A DNA stretch of 64,000 bases, taken from the NCBI RefSeq assembly GCF_036194065.1, contig NZ_CP108095.1, forward strand, positions 4,030,001 through 4,094,000. Direction: 5' to 3'. The notes below the pieces were generated by a model. The model was not told where the DNA came from and made no database searches. It was given only the letters and a program-made list of their open reading frames with translations. Below, in pieces: positions 23,757-32,100 of this stretch; the first letter of the stretch is position 1; the number at the start of each line of letters is the position of its first letter. The DNA comes from Streptomyces sp. NBC_00239 (lineage in GTDB: Bacteria; Actinomycetota; Actinomycetes; Streptomycetales; Streptomycetaceae). The translations under genes and the position numbers were made by a program.

Positions 23757-24161
23757 TTGACGATGATCCAGATGCAGCCCCGCTCGGCGAACGCCGACCC
23801 CGTGCACCGCACGGTGGGCGACGCGATGGAGGCGGCCGGTCCCCAGGTCTGTGACGACATGACGGTCGAGGTGGCCCTGGCCGTCATGGCCGGCGCCCGC
23901 GCGGGTCATCTGCTCGTCTGCGACGAGGACGGCCTGTGCACCGGGCTGGTCACGCAGGCCCAGCTCGCCGCCATCCGCGACAGCGCGGCGTACACCGACC
24001 AGGTCCGCCTCCGCGACCTGCTGGGTGACCGCGGGCCGGTCACCTCACCCGTGACCACGATGGCCGAAGCCGAACACGCGATGCGCTACCGCCGAGTCAA
24101 TGCCCTGCCGGTCGTCAATGACCAGGGCAGTGCTCTGGGCGTCCTCGCCCTTGCCCGCTGA
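23757..24161 (+). CDS. CBS-domain protein
   Basis: A 134-residue protein. TTG 23757 is preferred since AGGAGG (23745-23750) is six bases upstream; ATG 23763 is the next option. Two CBS motifs are visible (T-V-E-V-A-L-A-V-M-A-G-A-R-A-G-H-L-L-V-C-D-E-D-G and T-M-A-E-A-E-H-A-M-R-Y-R-R-V-N-A-L-P-V-V), forming a single Bateman module that likely senses an adenine nucleotide. It follows the helicase gene by 46 bases and is probably co-transcribed. Confidence 0.9.
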   Translation: MTMIQMQPRSANADPVHRTVGDAMEAAGPQVCDDMTVEVALAVMAGARAGHLLVCDEDGLCTGLVTQAQLAAIRDSAAYTDQVRLRDLLGDRGPVTSPVTTMAEAEHAMRYRRVNALPVVNDQGSALGVLALAR

Positions 24162-24213
24162 ACCGCCTCACCACGGCACGACCGTCCCCCTCTTCTTCTT
24201 CCTGTGAGGCAAC

Positions 24214-24522
24214 ATGCGCTGTGTCATCGCCCGTTTCCCGTTCGACCTGACCAAGGCCGGTGTCCTGGAGTCGATGAAGGGCATCAAGCCCGAGCAGGTC
24301 GTCGGCGAGTCAGTGATCATCGGGCGCCGTACCTACCCCGTCAAGCAGGTCGGCCAGGTCATCACTCGGCAGGACCGCCGTGACTTCAGCGCCGGTGAAG
24401 TCCTCCGGGCCATGACCCGGCTCGGGTTCACCTGCCGCGGCCCCCGGACCGCCATGCCCACGCGCGTCCTCAGCCCACTCCAGCAGGCTTCCGCGATGCT
24501 CGGCGTCCCGGTGACCGCCTGA
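24214..24522 (+). CDS. SCO5918-like protein
   Basis: A 102-residue protein starting M-R-C-V-I-A-R-F-P-F-D-L-T-K. A central basic segment (I-I-G-R-R-T-Y-P-V-K-Q-V-G-Q-V-I-T-R-Q-D-R-R-D-F) may bind RNA. It matches the family I know as SCO5918, which sits in the same place of the cold-shock cluster in S. coelicolor. No enzymatic motif is seen. A strong terminator closes the cluster. Confidence 0.85.
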   Translation: MRCVIARFPFDLTKAGVLESMKGIKPEQVVGESVIIGRRTYPVKQVGQVITRQDRRDFSAGEVLRAMTRLGFTCRGPRTAMPTRVLSPLQQASAMLGVPVTA

Positions 24523-24560
24523 CGGACAGGACCGGCGCAAGCCGGCACCCGCACAGCGAG

Positions 24561-24594
24561 GAGGACCCGACCGGCACAAGCCGGTCGGGTCCTC
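24561..24594 (+). terminator. Terminator of the cold-shock cluster
   Basis: A 14-bp perfect GC-rich stem (24561-24574 with 24581-24594) with loop CACAAG, 38 bases after the SCO5918-like stop. Confidence 0.85.
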
Positions 24595-24626
24595 CCGCGT
24601 ACCAGGACTTCTTACGCGATGTCGGG

Positions 24627-24986
24627 TCAGTGGTCGGAGTAGCTGAAATCGCCCATGGTCCAGGCGCTGACATCCGCGATCGAGACGCGGTACATCCCAC
24701 CCGTCTCCGGGATCCCCACCGTGCCCTGAAGGATGCGGGCCACATGGAAGTGCAGATGAGTGGGCGGTCCCTCGTGGGGTGTCGTGGCGGTGAAGATGGC
24801 GGCGAACTCGCCCAGGTGGGCGGAATCCGTCAGGACCTCCGACACCCGCTGCCTCCACACGGCTTCGGGTGCCAGCCGACCGGTGATGACAGCGCCACCG
24901 GTGACCACGGTCAGGGACATCTGATTGCTCTGCCCGGACTCCACCAGGGTGGCAACGTCAACGAGCAGCTCGTCAGGCTTCGACAT
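24627..24986 (-). CDS. Hypothetical protein, faintly GvpU-like
   Basis: A 119-residue protein from ATG 24986. The layout is an N-terminal helix (D-E-L-L-V-D-V-A-T-L-V-E-S-G), beta strands (M-S-L-T-V-V-T-G-G-A-V-I-T-G-R-L) and a His-rich stretch (T-H-L-H-F-H-V-A-R). The strand pair is reminiscent of gas-vesicle accessory protein GvpU and related phage or stress proteins, but similarity is weak and no gas-vesicle gene is nearby. It converges with the cold-shock cluster. Confidence 0.65.
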   Translation of the reverse strand: MSKPDELLVDVATLVESGQSNQMSLTVVTGGAVITGRLAPEAVWRQRVSEVLTDSAHLGEFAAIFTATTPHEGPPTHLHFHVARILQGTVGIPETGGMYRVSIADVSAWTMGDFSYSDH

Positions 24987-25267
24987 GGGAGCCGATTTTA
25001 TGCACCGGTAGTCCCGTTCTCTCAACCGGCGGAGCACGACGCCGATCGACGAGCCCCGGGGGGCTCCACGCGCTCGGTCACGTCTCCCGAAGCCCCTGAC
25101 CTGCTGTGCAGGCCGCTCTGCGCGTCCGGGCCGACCGCGACGGTCTAGCTCTCCTCGACGCGCACGAAAATCTATGACGGCCGGAGTAGACATTGGCCTG
25201 TGGCGTGGTTATGGTTTCTCTCGTAGCCCAGGGAGACAGAAGGGCCTGGCAGAGACGAACTGCCGGG

Positions 25268-25653
25268 CAGCAGTACCCGCAGTACCCGCAGTTGCAGTGC
25301 GCAGGACGGCGCGGTGGTGGAGTTCCGAAGCCAGGGTTGTTGCAGGACGGCGACGGGACTGACGACCGGGCCGGGTGGCCCGCAGTGATCAGGGGCCGCC
25401 GTGAGCAGTACCAGCAGTTAGCGCAGTGGCAGTACCCGCAAGTGCAGTGCGCAGTACCCAGCAGTGAAGTCAGTGAGCGGTACCTCGGTGAAGGCGTCGG
25501 CTGCGGGCGCGCGCACCGGGAAGTTCGGCAGTGGGGTTCCAAGCCAGAGCAGACGCAGGACGGGCGACGGGGCTGGCTGTCGAAGAGTGGCGCTGACGCA
25601 GGCCACCAGCAGTACGCAGTACCAGCAGTACCAGCAGTACCAGCAGTAAGCAG
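25268..25653. repeat. CAG-TAC microsatellite arrays within a diverged duplication
   Basis: Three arrays of CAGTACC(C/A)G or CAGTACCAG units lie near 25268-25300, 25403-25470 and 25608-25653. The DNA between them (about 25310-25370 and 25515-25575) is also similar, so a block of about 200 bases is duplicated in diverged form, a pattern that suggests slippage after duplication. Confidence 0.7.
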
Positions 25654-25863
25654 TTGATCACCGAGGGAAGAACGGAGGAGCCGAGCACCATCAGGATCGC
25701 CCGGGCCGAAAGGCTGAGCCCGGGTACCGCAGGACATCGATAGTGAGGTGGTCTCCGGTCAAGCAACCGCGATCCCCGCACTCCCGGCAGCATCTCGGCC
25801 GGGTAGGCGGAAACACAGGGTCGGCGCAGTATCAGGGCCGACGGATGGTGTAGTAGTTCCTTC

Positions 25864-25895
25864 GGGGCCCTGGTGCCGTACGGCACCAGGGCCCC
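25864..25895. terminator. Perfect 32-base palindrome
   Basis: GGGGCCCTGGTGCCG at 25864-25878 is followed by its reverse complement through 25895, with GTAC at the centre. It lies 26 bases upstream of the MerR-type gene, and could be a terminator/attenuator or a dyad operator. Confidence 0.55.
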
Positions 25896-25921
25896 TCCAT
25901 GCGTTCCATGAGAGAGGTTCA

Positions 25922-26260
25922 ATGACAGCAGACGACTCGTTCGGCCGTCTCGACGACGACGATTACCCCGCCTACACGATGGGCCGGGCGGCAGACATGC
26001 TCGGCACCACCCAGGGCTTCCTCCGCGCCCTCGGAGAGGCCCGCCTGATCACCCCGCTCCGCTCCGACGGCGGCCACCGGCGCTACTCGCGCTACCAGCT
26101 GCGCATCGCAGCCCGCGCCCGGGAACTCGTCGACCAGGGCACTCCCATCGAGGCCGCCTGCCGCATCATCATCCTCGAGGACCAGCTCGAGGAAGCCCAG
26201 CGCATCAACGCCGAGTACCGCCGCGCCGCCGAATCATCCGCGCCGCCGCCCTCGGCCTGA
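25922..26260 (+). CDS. MerR-family-like regulator (112 aa)
   Basis: Residues about 17-85 form a MerR-type winged helix: Y-T-M-G-R-A-A-D-M-L-G-T-T-Q-G-F-L-R and L-R-S-D-G-G-H-R-R-Y-S-R-Y-Q-L. A helical tail (I-I-I-L-E-D-Q-L-E-E-A-Q-R-I-N-A-E) follows, then a short Pro-rich end. No effector domain is present, so it may respond only through dimerisation. GAGAGAGG precedes ATG 25922. Its target is unknown. Confidence 0.85.
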   Translation: MTADDSFGRLDDDDYPAYTMGRAADMLGTTQGFLRALGEARLITPLRSDGGHRRYSRYQLRIAARARELVDQGTPIEAACRIIILEDQLEEAQRINAEYRRAAESSAPPPSA

Positions 26261-26591
26261 ACCGAGCGTGCCCGTCGGAATCGGCGGGCCTCGGTCGCCG
26301 AAAGAGTGCGATTCGGGAGTGCCATTCGGGCGCGGACCCTCCGCCAGGTCCGCCCCTGCGGCTTGCCGGCCGCCATCAGGCCGCCTTGGGCGCCCATCGG
26401 GCACCCATCGGGTGCGACCTTCCGCCAAACGGTCTCGGCCAGTTCCACCATGGGTCTCGGCCACCTCTCCACACCATCGGGTGAAGCCCAACTCCTGGGC
26501 CGGTTCCTTGAGTTGCTCCAGCGCGTTGCCGTTCCGGTCCCCAGTCCCCAGTCGCCGGGGGCCGCTCAGGACCTCAGCGAAGGAGCAACTT
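26261..26591. other. Leader of the MetE-like gene
   Basis: No gene is supported in 330 bases. Short direct repeats (CCCATCGGG at about 26393 and 26405, and ATCGGGTG again at about 26478) are the only pattern seen. AAGGAG at its end serves the GTG start at 26592. Confidence 0.5.
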
Positions 26592-27863
26592 GTGAGCACG
26601 TTGAACGGGGCGAATCCGTCGTCCTCCGGTAACGGCAGCGATCGACGCAGTTTCCTCAAGTCCGCCGGCTTCGCCGCCGTGGCGACGGGAGCCGTGGCGG
26701 TCGGTGGTGGGCTCGGGCTCGGAGGAGACGAGGCCGCCGCGCAAACCCGTACCAGGACGGCGGGCGGCTCGCCGTCGAAGGTCTCCCTGCCGACCGAGCC
26801 GATCGGGAGCATTCCGCGCCCGGCGCACCTGATCCGGGCGAACCAGGACTTCGCCGAGGGACGGATCACCCAGCGAGAACTCGACAAGCACCGTGACCGC
26901 GCGTTACGCGACACGATCGAGAGGTTCATCGCGACCGGTTCCCCGGTCATCACCGATGGCGAGCAGAGCAAGCCGAGTTTCGCCACCTATCCGGTCGCGG
27001 GGCTGAAGCTGAATCCGGGCGGCCAGGTCGTGCCGTTCGCCGACGGGCACACCCGCCAGCTGCCCCTGCTGACGGAGCGGGACTTCCGGTACCAGGCGCA
27101 CGGCGGGGACTACCTGAAGAAGACCCGCGAGGTGCTGCGGACGATCCGGTCGATGACCGACCTGCCGGTGAAGCAGGCGGTGATCGCACCGTCCATGCTG
27201 AGCATGTTCTACCCGCCCCTGGGGATCAGCGGGTACTCGAAGGAGCAGTTCCACGACGACCTCGTGAACGAGGCGGAGGCAGACCTGCGCGGCTGCCTCG
27301 AAGGGGGCGCCCACAAGGTCCAGATGGACTTCACCGAAGGCCGGATCTCCTTCAAGCTCGACCCGGACGGAGGGATGCTGCGGCAGTTCGTCGCCCTGAA
27401 CAACGAGGTCCTCGACCGCTTCTCCCCCGAAGAGCGGCAGCGCATCGGCGTGCACACCTGCCCCGGCGGAGACCAGGACTCCACGCACAGCGCGGACGTC
27501 GACTACAAGAAGTTCCTGCCGAGGTTCTTCGACCTGCACGCGGGGAACTTCTACCTCCAGATGGCCAGCGAGCCCGACCGCCGCAGCGTGCTGGCCCTGG
27601 TACGGGATCACCTGAAGCCCAATCAGCGTGTCTTCATCGGGGTGACGGACCCCATCAACCCCCGGGTCGAGACGCCCGAGGAGGTACGCGACAGGGTCCT
27701 GGAGGCCGCGGAGTTCATCCCGCTCAAGCAGCTCGGCACCTGCGACGACTGCGGCTTCGCTCCCTTCGCCGACGACAAGTCGACTCCGCGGGACACCGCG
27801 TTCGCCAAGATCCGGGCGCGAATCGAGGGCACCCGCCTGGCCGAGCAGCGCCTCGGGGCGTAG
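26592..27863 (+). CDS. Tat-exported MetE-like (cobalamin-independent methionine synthase fold) protein
   Basis: A 423-residue protein. GTG 26592 has AAGGAG six bases upstream. The N-terminus is a Tat signal: S-D-R-R-S-F-L-K then A-A-V-A-T-G-A-V-A-V-G-G-G, with likely cleavage near A-A-A-Q. The rest follows the C-terminal catalytic domain of MetE: zinc-ligand positions appear as H-T-C (about residue 295), Glu in M-A-S-E-P-D, and Cys in C-D-D-C-G-F-A-P. Cytoplasmic MetE transfers methyl from folate to homocysteine; an exported copy is odd because folate and homocysteine are not expected outside. It may have another substrate. Confidence 0.85.
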   Translation: MSTLNGANPSSSGNGSDRRSFLKSAGFAAVATGAVAVGGGLGLGGDEAAAQTRTRTAGGSPSKVSLPTEPIGSIPRPAHLIRANQDFAEGRITQRELDKHRDRALRDTIERFIATGSPVITDGEQSKPSFATYPVAGLKLNPGGQVVPFADGHTRQLPLLTERDFRYQAHGGDYLKKTREVLRTIRSMTDLPVKQAVIAPSMLSMFYPPLGISGYSKEQFHDDLVNEAEADLRGCLEGGAHKVQMDFTEGRISFKLDPDGGMLRQFVALNNEVLDRFSPEERQRIGVHTCPGGDQDSTHSADVDYKKFLPRFFDLHAGNFYLQMASEPDRRSVLALVRDHLKPNQRVFIGVTDPINPRVETPEEVRDRVLEAAEFIPLKQLGTCDDCGFAPFADDKSTPRDTAFAKIRARIEGTRLAEQRLGA

Positions 27864-27932
27864 CCGTCAGACCGCCCCGAGCGGCCGAGAACCCGTGAAG
27901 ACCGAGAACCAGCAAGAGAACAGGTAGTTCTG

Positions 27933-28223
27933 ATGGGCATGCTGCACAAGATCGTGACCACCGGCGTGGTCGTGGCCGGAATGACCCTGGCCATCGCTCC
28001 GGCCGCATCGGCCGCATCGGCCGAGAACGGGTCGCTCCCGACGGGCCCCGCCGCCTCCGAGAAGCTCCTGGCAGGCCCCGCCGGCGCCGCGGCACTGGGC
28101 GGCGGGCTGGCCGGCGGCATCGTCGACAGGCAGGGCGAGACGCTCGGCGCCGCGGTCAAGCAGACCGCCGCCGGAGTCCCCGCTGTACTGCCCCTCCTGA
28201 CGAGGCCGCTCCGCGCCGGCTAG
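27933..28223 (+). CDS. Small secreted protein (96 aa)
   Basis: Starts at ATG 27933 (or 27939). A Sec signal peptide is clear: K-I-V-T-T-G-V-V-V-A-G-M-T-L-A-I-A-P-A-A-S-A. The mature part has a Gly/Ala stretch (G-A-A-A-L-G-G-G-L-A-G-G-I-V) and no Cys. It resembles many short Streptomyces secreted proteins without known function. It lies 69 bases after the MetE-like gene and before a strong terminator. Confidence 0.75.
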   Translation: MGMLHKIVTTGVVVAGMTLAIAPAASAASAENGSLPTGPAASEKLLAGPAGAAALGGGLAGGIVDRQGETLGAAVKQTAAGVPAVLPLLTRPLRAG

Positions 28224-28274
28224 AGCCTTCGAGCATCCCCCCGACGGCCGGGCGCCCGTCATCAGCTCGTACGA

Positions 28275-28303
28275 GAAGGCCCAGGTCGGCGACCTGGGCC
28301 TTC
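28275..28303 (+). terminator. Terminator after the small secreted protein
   Basis: A 13-bp perfect stem (28275-28287 with 28291-28303) with a 3-nt loop. It resembles the tRNA-Gly terminators at 10805 and 16955 in its CCAGGTC/GACCTGG core, but no tRNA fragment lies beside it. Confidence 0.75.
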
Positions 28304-28498
28304 TTCGCCGGCTAGGGCTTGGTGTTCCGGTTGAGGTGGAAGAGTCCCGCGGAGATCAGGGCCGCGATCGCAGCCGAACGCCGCGAACCGGCCGCCGTGC
28401 TGGACCGTTTGCCGGCCGAGGACGGCCGACGGCTCCCACCGGGACACCTCACCGGCGAACCGGGCGCCCAGTGCTGTGACCGCACTAGGATCGCTGAC

Positions 28499-29443
28499 AT
28501 GGCCCTGATGACCAGTGACGTGGAGCGCTTCGAGACCGCCAGGCCCCGGCTGGAGGCCATCGCCTACCGGATGCTCGGTTCGGCGAGCGAGGCGGAGGAC
28601 GCCGTGCAGGAGACGTTCCTGCGCTGGCAGGCCGCCGACGTCGAGCGGATCGAGGTCCCCGAGGCCTGGCTGACGAAGGTCCTCACCAACTGGTGCCTCA
28701 ACATGCTCACTTCGGCGCGCGCCCGCCGTGAGACGTACGTGGGGAGGTGGCTGCCCGAGCCGCTGCTCGCCGGGGACCCGATGCTCGGCCCCGCCGACAC
28801 CGCCGAGCAGCGCGAGTCGGTGTCGTACGCCGTCCTCGTCCTGCTGGAGCGCCTGTCGCCGGGCGAGCGGGCGGTGTACGTGCTGCGCGAGGCCTTCGCC
28901 TATCCGCACCGGGAGATCGCGGAGATCCTGGAGATCACCGAGGCCGCCTGCCAGCAGATCTACCACCGGGCCAAGAAGCACATCGCGGACGGCAAGGCGC
29001 GCACCGAGATCGACGAGGCCGCCGCCCGGATGATCGTCGAGGAGTTCCTGGCCGCGGCGACCACGGGCCGCACCGAGCCCCTCGTACGCCTCCTCACCCA
29101 GGACGCCGTCTCGGTCGGCGACGGCGGCGGGAAGGTCCTGGCCCGCGCGAAGGCGTTCGAGGGCGCGCGCGCCGTCGCCACGTTCCTGCGCGGTCTGTTC
29201 AAGCCCGGCCCGGCCAAGCGGGCCCATGTCGGCGGCGTGGCCGAGATCTACGCGACGACCGCGAACGGCGGGCCCGCCATCGTGGCGGTCGTGGACGGCC
29301 GGGTCGTCGGGATCAGCTGCCTGGAGGTCACCGCGGAGGGCATCGCCGCGGTCCGCCACCAGGTCAATCCCGACAAGCTCGTCCGCGCGACCGAGCAGTG
29401 GGCGGCCGCGGACCACCCGAATCCGCCGCTCCACACCCTCTGA
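28499..29443 (+). CDS. ECF41-type RNA polymerase sigma factor with SnoaL-like C-terminus
   Basis: A 314-residue protein; AGGA lies eight bases before ATG 28499. Region 2 (Y-R-M-L-G-S-A-S-E-A-E-D-A-V-Q-E-T-F) and region 4 (Y-P-H-R-E-I-A-E-I-L-E-I-T-E-A-A-C-Q-Q) are intact. The linker has W-L-P-E-P-L, and the long C-terminal SnoaL-like domain carries D-G-G-G-K and the final N-P-D-K-L, the three marks of group ECF41. In this group the C-terminal domain regulates the sigma factor in place of an anti-sigma protein. The next gene is an oxidoreductase, the kind of target these factors usually control. Confidence 0.93.
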   Translation: MALMTSDVERFETARPRLEAIAYRMLGSASEAEDAVQETFLRWQAADVERIEVPEAWLTKVLTNWCLNMLTSARARRETYVGRWLPEPLLAGDPMLGPADTAEQRESVSYAVLVLLERLSPGERAVYVLREAFAYPHREIAEILEITEAACQQIYHRAKKHIADGKARTEIDEAAARMIVEEFLAAATTGRTEPLVRLLTQDAVSVGDGGGKVLARAKAFEGARAVATFLRGLFKPGPAKRAHVGGVAEIYATTANGGPAIVAVVDGRVVGISCLEVTAEGIAAVRHQVNPDKLVRATEQWAAADHPNPPLHTL

Positions 29444-29497
29444 ACCTTCAACGCCTCCGGCCTCGCCGGCCCCGCCGCCCCCACCCCTCCGATTTCG

Positions 29498-29513
29498 TGT
29501 GACGTGCTTCACA
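29498..29513. promoter_or_regulatory. CRP/FNR-type consensus dyad
   Basis: TGTGA-N6-TCACA at 29498-29513, within GTGTGA-N6-TCACAC, is a perfect match to the classic CRP consensus. It lies about 90 bases before the oxidoreductase start and 55 bases after the ECF41 stop. Streptomyces has a CRP homologue with a related GTG-N6-GNCAC site. Confidence 0.45.
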
Positions 29514-29604
29514 CCCGGTCCTGTCAGGAAACCCCGGGCTGTCCGGTTCAAGGGACGACACCGCGCAAGACAGCGGCGGAACCCTCCCAGACAGGAGCAC
29601 GGAC

Positions 29605-30810
29605 ATGCAGCACCGCATCGTCGTCCTCGGAGCCGGCTACACCGGAGCCACCGCCGCCGGCCGCATCGCGAAGCGGCTGCACCGCGAGGACGTCGCCATC
29701 ACCCTCGTGAACCCCGAGCCCGACTTCGTCGAGCGCGTCCGGCTGCACCAGCTCGCGGCCGGGCAGGAGCTCAGGCCCCGCCCGTTCGACGAGATGCTCG
29801 CGGGCACGGGTGTGGAGCTGAAGCTCGCGAAGGTCACCGCCGTGGACGTGGACCGCAAGACGGTGACGGTCACCGCCGCGAACGGCCCCGAGCGGGTGGA
29901 GCTGGCGTACGACACGCTCGTCTACGCCCTCGGCAGCAACTGGAACGACGGGGGCGTCCCCGGCGCCGCCGAACACGCCCACGAGGTCTCCAGCCGCCCC
30001 GGCGCCCTGCGTCTTCGCGACCGCCTGGCCGCCCTGGACGCCGGCCGGCCCGTGGTCGTGGTCGGCGGCGGCCTCACCGGCTTGGAGGCCGCGACCGAGA
30101 TCGCCGAGGCCCGCCCCGACCTCGACGTCGCCCTGGCCGCCCGCGGCGCCCTCGGCGACTGGCTCTCCGAGAAGGGCCGCACCCACCTGCGGAAGGTCGT
30201 GGACAAGCTCGGCATCACGGTCCACGAACACACCGCCGTCGCCGACGTGGCGGCGGACCGCGTGACGACGGCCGACGGCCGCACCCTCCCCGCCGACGTC
30301 ACGGTCTGGACCACCGGCTTCGCCGTCCACCCGATCGCCGGAGCCACCGCCCTGGAACTCGCCGATCACGGCCGGATCGTGGTCGACGGCACGATGCGCT
30401 CGGTCTCCCACCCGGACGTGTACGCCGTGGGCGACGCGGCGATGGCGATGGGCCCGGGCGACAAGCCCCTGCGCATGTCCTGCGCCTCGGGCGTCCCCAT
30501 GGCCTGGCAGGCCGCCGACGCCATCTCCGCCCGGCTCGCCGGCGCCAAGGTGCCCCGGATCGCCATCCACTACTCCGTGCAGTGCATCTCCCTCGGCCGC
30601 AAGGAGGCCCTGATCCAGTCCGTCACCCCCGACGACCGGGCGGTGGAGAAGGCCCTGACGGGGCGCGCGGCCACCCTCCTGAAGGAGCTGATCTGCAAGG
30701 GCGCGGCCTGGGGCGTCGCCCACCCGACCGTGGGCATGCCGTCCCGGCGCCGGCACGTCGTACGGCAGGAGACCCGCAGCGGCGCACGCGCGGCGGCGAC
30801 GGCGGCCTGA
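29605..30810 (+). CDS. NAD(P)/FAD-dependent oxidoreductase (NDH-2-like)
   Basis: A 401-residue protein with two dinucleotide-binding motifs: V-V-L-G-A-G-Y-T-G at the N-terminus and V-V-V-G-G-G-L-T-G-L-E near residue 155. The late Y-A-V-G-D-A-A motif for FAD is also present. The order fits pyridine nucleotide-disulphide and type II NADH dehydrogenase families; a C-terminal membrane helix is not evident. It follows an ECF41 sigma gene, whose usual targets are carboxymuconolactone decarboxylases, oxidoreductases or epimerases, so it is probably controlled by that factor. Confidence 0.88.
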   Translation: MQHRIVVLGAGYTGATAAGRIAKRLHREDVAITLVNPEPDFVERVRLHQLAAGQELRPRPFDEMLAGTGVELKLAKVTAVDVDRKTVTVTAANGPERVELAYDTLVYALGSNWNDGGVPGAAEHAHEVSSRPGALRLRDRLAALDAGRPVVVVGGGLTGLEAATEIAEARPDLDVALAARGALGDWLSEKGRTHLRKVVDKLGITVHEHTAVADVAADRVTTADGRTLPADVTVWTTGFAVHPIAGATALELADHGRIVVDGTMRSVSHPDVYAVGDAAMAMGPGDKPLRMSCASGVPMAWQAADAISARLAGAKVPRIAIHYSVQCISLGRKEALIQSVTPDDRAVEKALTGRAATLLKELICKGAAWGVAHPTVGMPSRRRHVVRQETRSGARAAATAA

Positions 30811-30952
30811 CCTCGCCGCGGCCGAACCGCGGCCATCGGCTGGGCGTCACCCGTGTGCCCCGCTTCGCGGTCGACATGATGCAGACCGCCACGGTGCGTG
30901 TGAGCGTGATCCGAGAGGAATCCGTACCCACGCATCAAGAGGAGTCGCTGTC

Positions 30953-31153
30953 ATGGGCGGTACGCAGGACAAGCACCAGGAGCCGGGCAAGGGGCGCGAG
31001 GCACAGGGTCACCATCGACCCGGAGACCCCGCCCACCCCCAGCCGGGCAGGCAGTCCCGCGAACGGGAACAGAAGCAGGGTCAGAAGGAGACCTCGCGCC
31101 GCCGCGAGGACGACCTGCTGCGCGAAGAGGACCTGCACGACGAGTCGCTTTGA
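30953..31153 (+). CDS. Small charged disordered protein (66 aa)
   Basis: AGAGGAG precedes ATG 30953. The product is almost entirely Gln, Lys, Arg, Glu and Gly (K-H-Q-E-P-G-K-G-R-E ... R-R-R-E-D-D-L-L-R-E-E-D-L-H-D-E-S-L), with no hydrophobic core, like stress hydrophilins. A strong terminator lies 26 bases downstream, which supports it as a real gene. No function is known. Confidence 0.7.
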   Translation: MGGTQDKHQEPGKGREAQGHHRPGDPAHPQPGRQSREREQKQGQKETSRRREDDLLREEDLHDESL

Positions 31154-31178
31154 GCAGAGCGGCACTCGTCCACACGCC

Positions 31179-31218
31179 CAGAGCCCGGCCGGCCCGCAGT
31201 GACCCCGGCCGGGCTCTG
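31179..31218 (+). terminator. Terminator after the 66-aa gene
   Basis: A 14-bp perfect stem (31179-31192 with 31205-31218) with a 12-nt loop. It also lies 100 bases before the convergent DUF5994 gene end. Confidence 0.75.
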
Positions 31219-31317
31219 TTGCGTACGGGTCCGACGCCGAATGCGTACCGGTCCGACGGCGAACGGGTGAAGGACGATCCGGCCACCGAGCGCTGCCCCG
31301 GCCGCCGGGACTCCCGG

Positions 31318-31821
31318 TCAGGCCGCCGGGCCGCCGGCCCCGCCGGCTGCGGGGTCGGGCGTGGCGGCGATGAGGATCTGGGCGGCCTCGGTGATGTTGT
31401 CTGCGCGGACGGCGCGGGCCATCGCCTCGCGGGCGGCCTCCGCGGTGGTGTCCGGGGGGACCACCAGCAGGGCGAAGTGGTCGTTGTCGCCACGGGTGAC
31501 GAGGACGGTGTCGTCGCCGACGGGGTCGGAGTCGAGGTGCACGACCTGGCCGTCGACGACCAGGCGGGGCGGGAGGCCGTTCCAGGCGGACGCGTCCACG
31601 CCCACGCGGGTGATCGGCCCGAGATGCCCCGTCAACACACTGATCAGCGCCGGCAGCTCGGTCTCGATGTCGCGGGTGCGTGGCCACCACGCGCCGTCCA
31701 GGAGCCCCTTGCGGGACTGCGTGGTTTCCAGCCGCAGCAGCGCCGTGCCGGGCTGGATCGCCTGGTGGATCGCACTCGGCAGGAGCAGTGGGGGCGTGTG
31801 AGGGGTGTCGGAGTCAGCCAT
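31318..31821 (-). CDS. DUF5994 family protein (copy 1)
   Basis: A 167-residue protein from ATG 31821. Core segments: L-L-D-G-A-W-W-P-R-T-R-D-I-E-T-E-L-P-A-L, then L-G-P-I-T-R-V-G-V-D-A-S-A-W and F-A-L-L-V-V-P-P-D-T. These define DUF5994, an actinomycete family of unknown role. Divergent from a paralogue at 32101, with which it shares about 280 bases of upstream DNA. The C-terminal end is Ala/Gly-rich. Confidence 0.85.
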   Translation of the reverse strand: MADSDTPHTPPLLLPSAIHQAIQPGTALLRLETTQSRKGLLDGAWWPRTRDIETELPALISVLTGHLGPITRVGVDASAWNGLPPRLVVDGQVVHLDSDPVGDDTVLVTRGDNDHFALLVVPPDTTAEAAREAMARAVRADNITEAAQILIAATPDPAAGGAGGPAA

Positions 31822-32100
31822 GTCGGTCCGCCCGTCTACGGAGTGCGGCCGTGCTGCGTCGCAGGTCGGCGCCGGTGCCGGGTGACGTGCGCGGCCTGCC
31901 GTCCTTTTCACGGTACTCCCGCCTCCCGTTCCCCACCGCCCGCCGGAAAATACCTGGTCACACCCGGTCATAGCCGGCCGAACAGGCGTACAGTGAAAGC
32001 ACCGGGAGCACTTCGCACACCGGCGTTCACGCAGGTGTCGTTTCCGGCGATCGCCAAAAAACCGGGCTGCCGACGGGCAGTCCGGGGGCAGGTCCGCATC

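Larger units (their letters stand above)
24987..25921. other. Long intergenic region with repeats
   Basis: No gene is supported in about 930 bases. It contains the CAGTACC-type repeat arrays at 25268-25653 and the 32-base palindrome at 25864-25895. Frames through the arrays are low complexity (Q-Y-P-Q-Y or T-A-G-T-A-G) without ribosome binding sites. Confidence 0.6.

Noticed and set aside
25193..25657. Frame rich in Q-Y-P-Q through the CAG-TAC arrays
   Set aside because: Low complexity, no ribosome binding site and no coding pattern outside the repeats.
28275..28303. Hairpin resembling the two tRNA-Gly terminators, considered as a third att remnant
   Set aside because: No tRNA sequence adjoins it; the shared CCAGGTC core is common in Streptomyces terminators.
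28312..28372. Minus-strand end of a possible membrane protein (A-L-I-S-A-G-L-F-H-L-N-R-N-T-K-P)
   Set aside because: Only about 20 residues look protein-like, with no start; too short to list.
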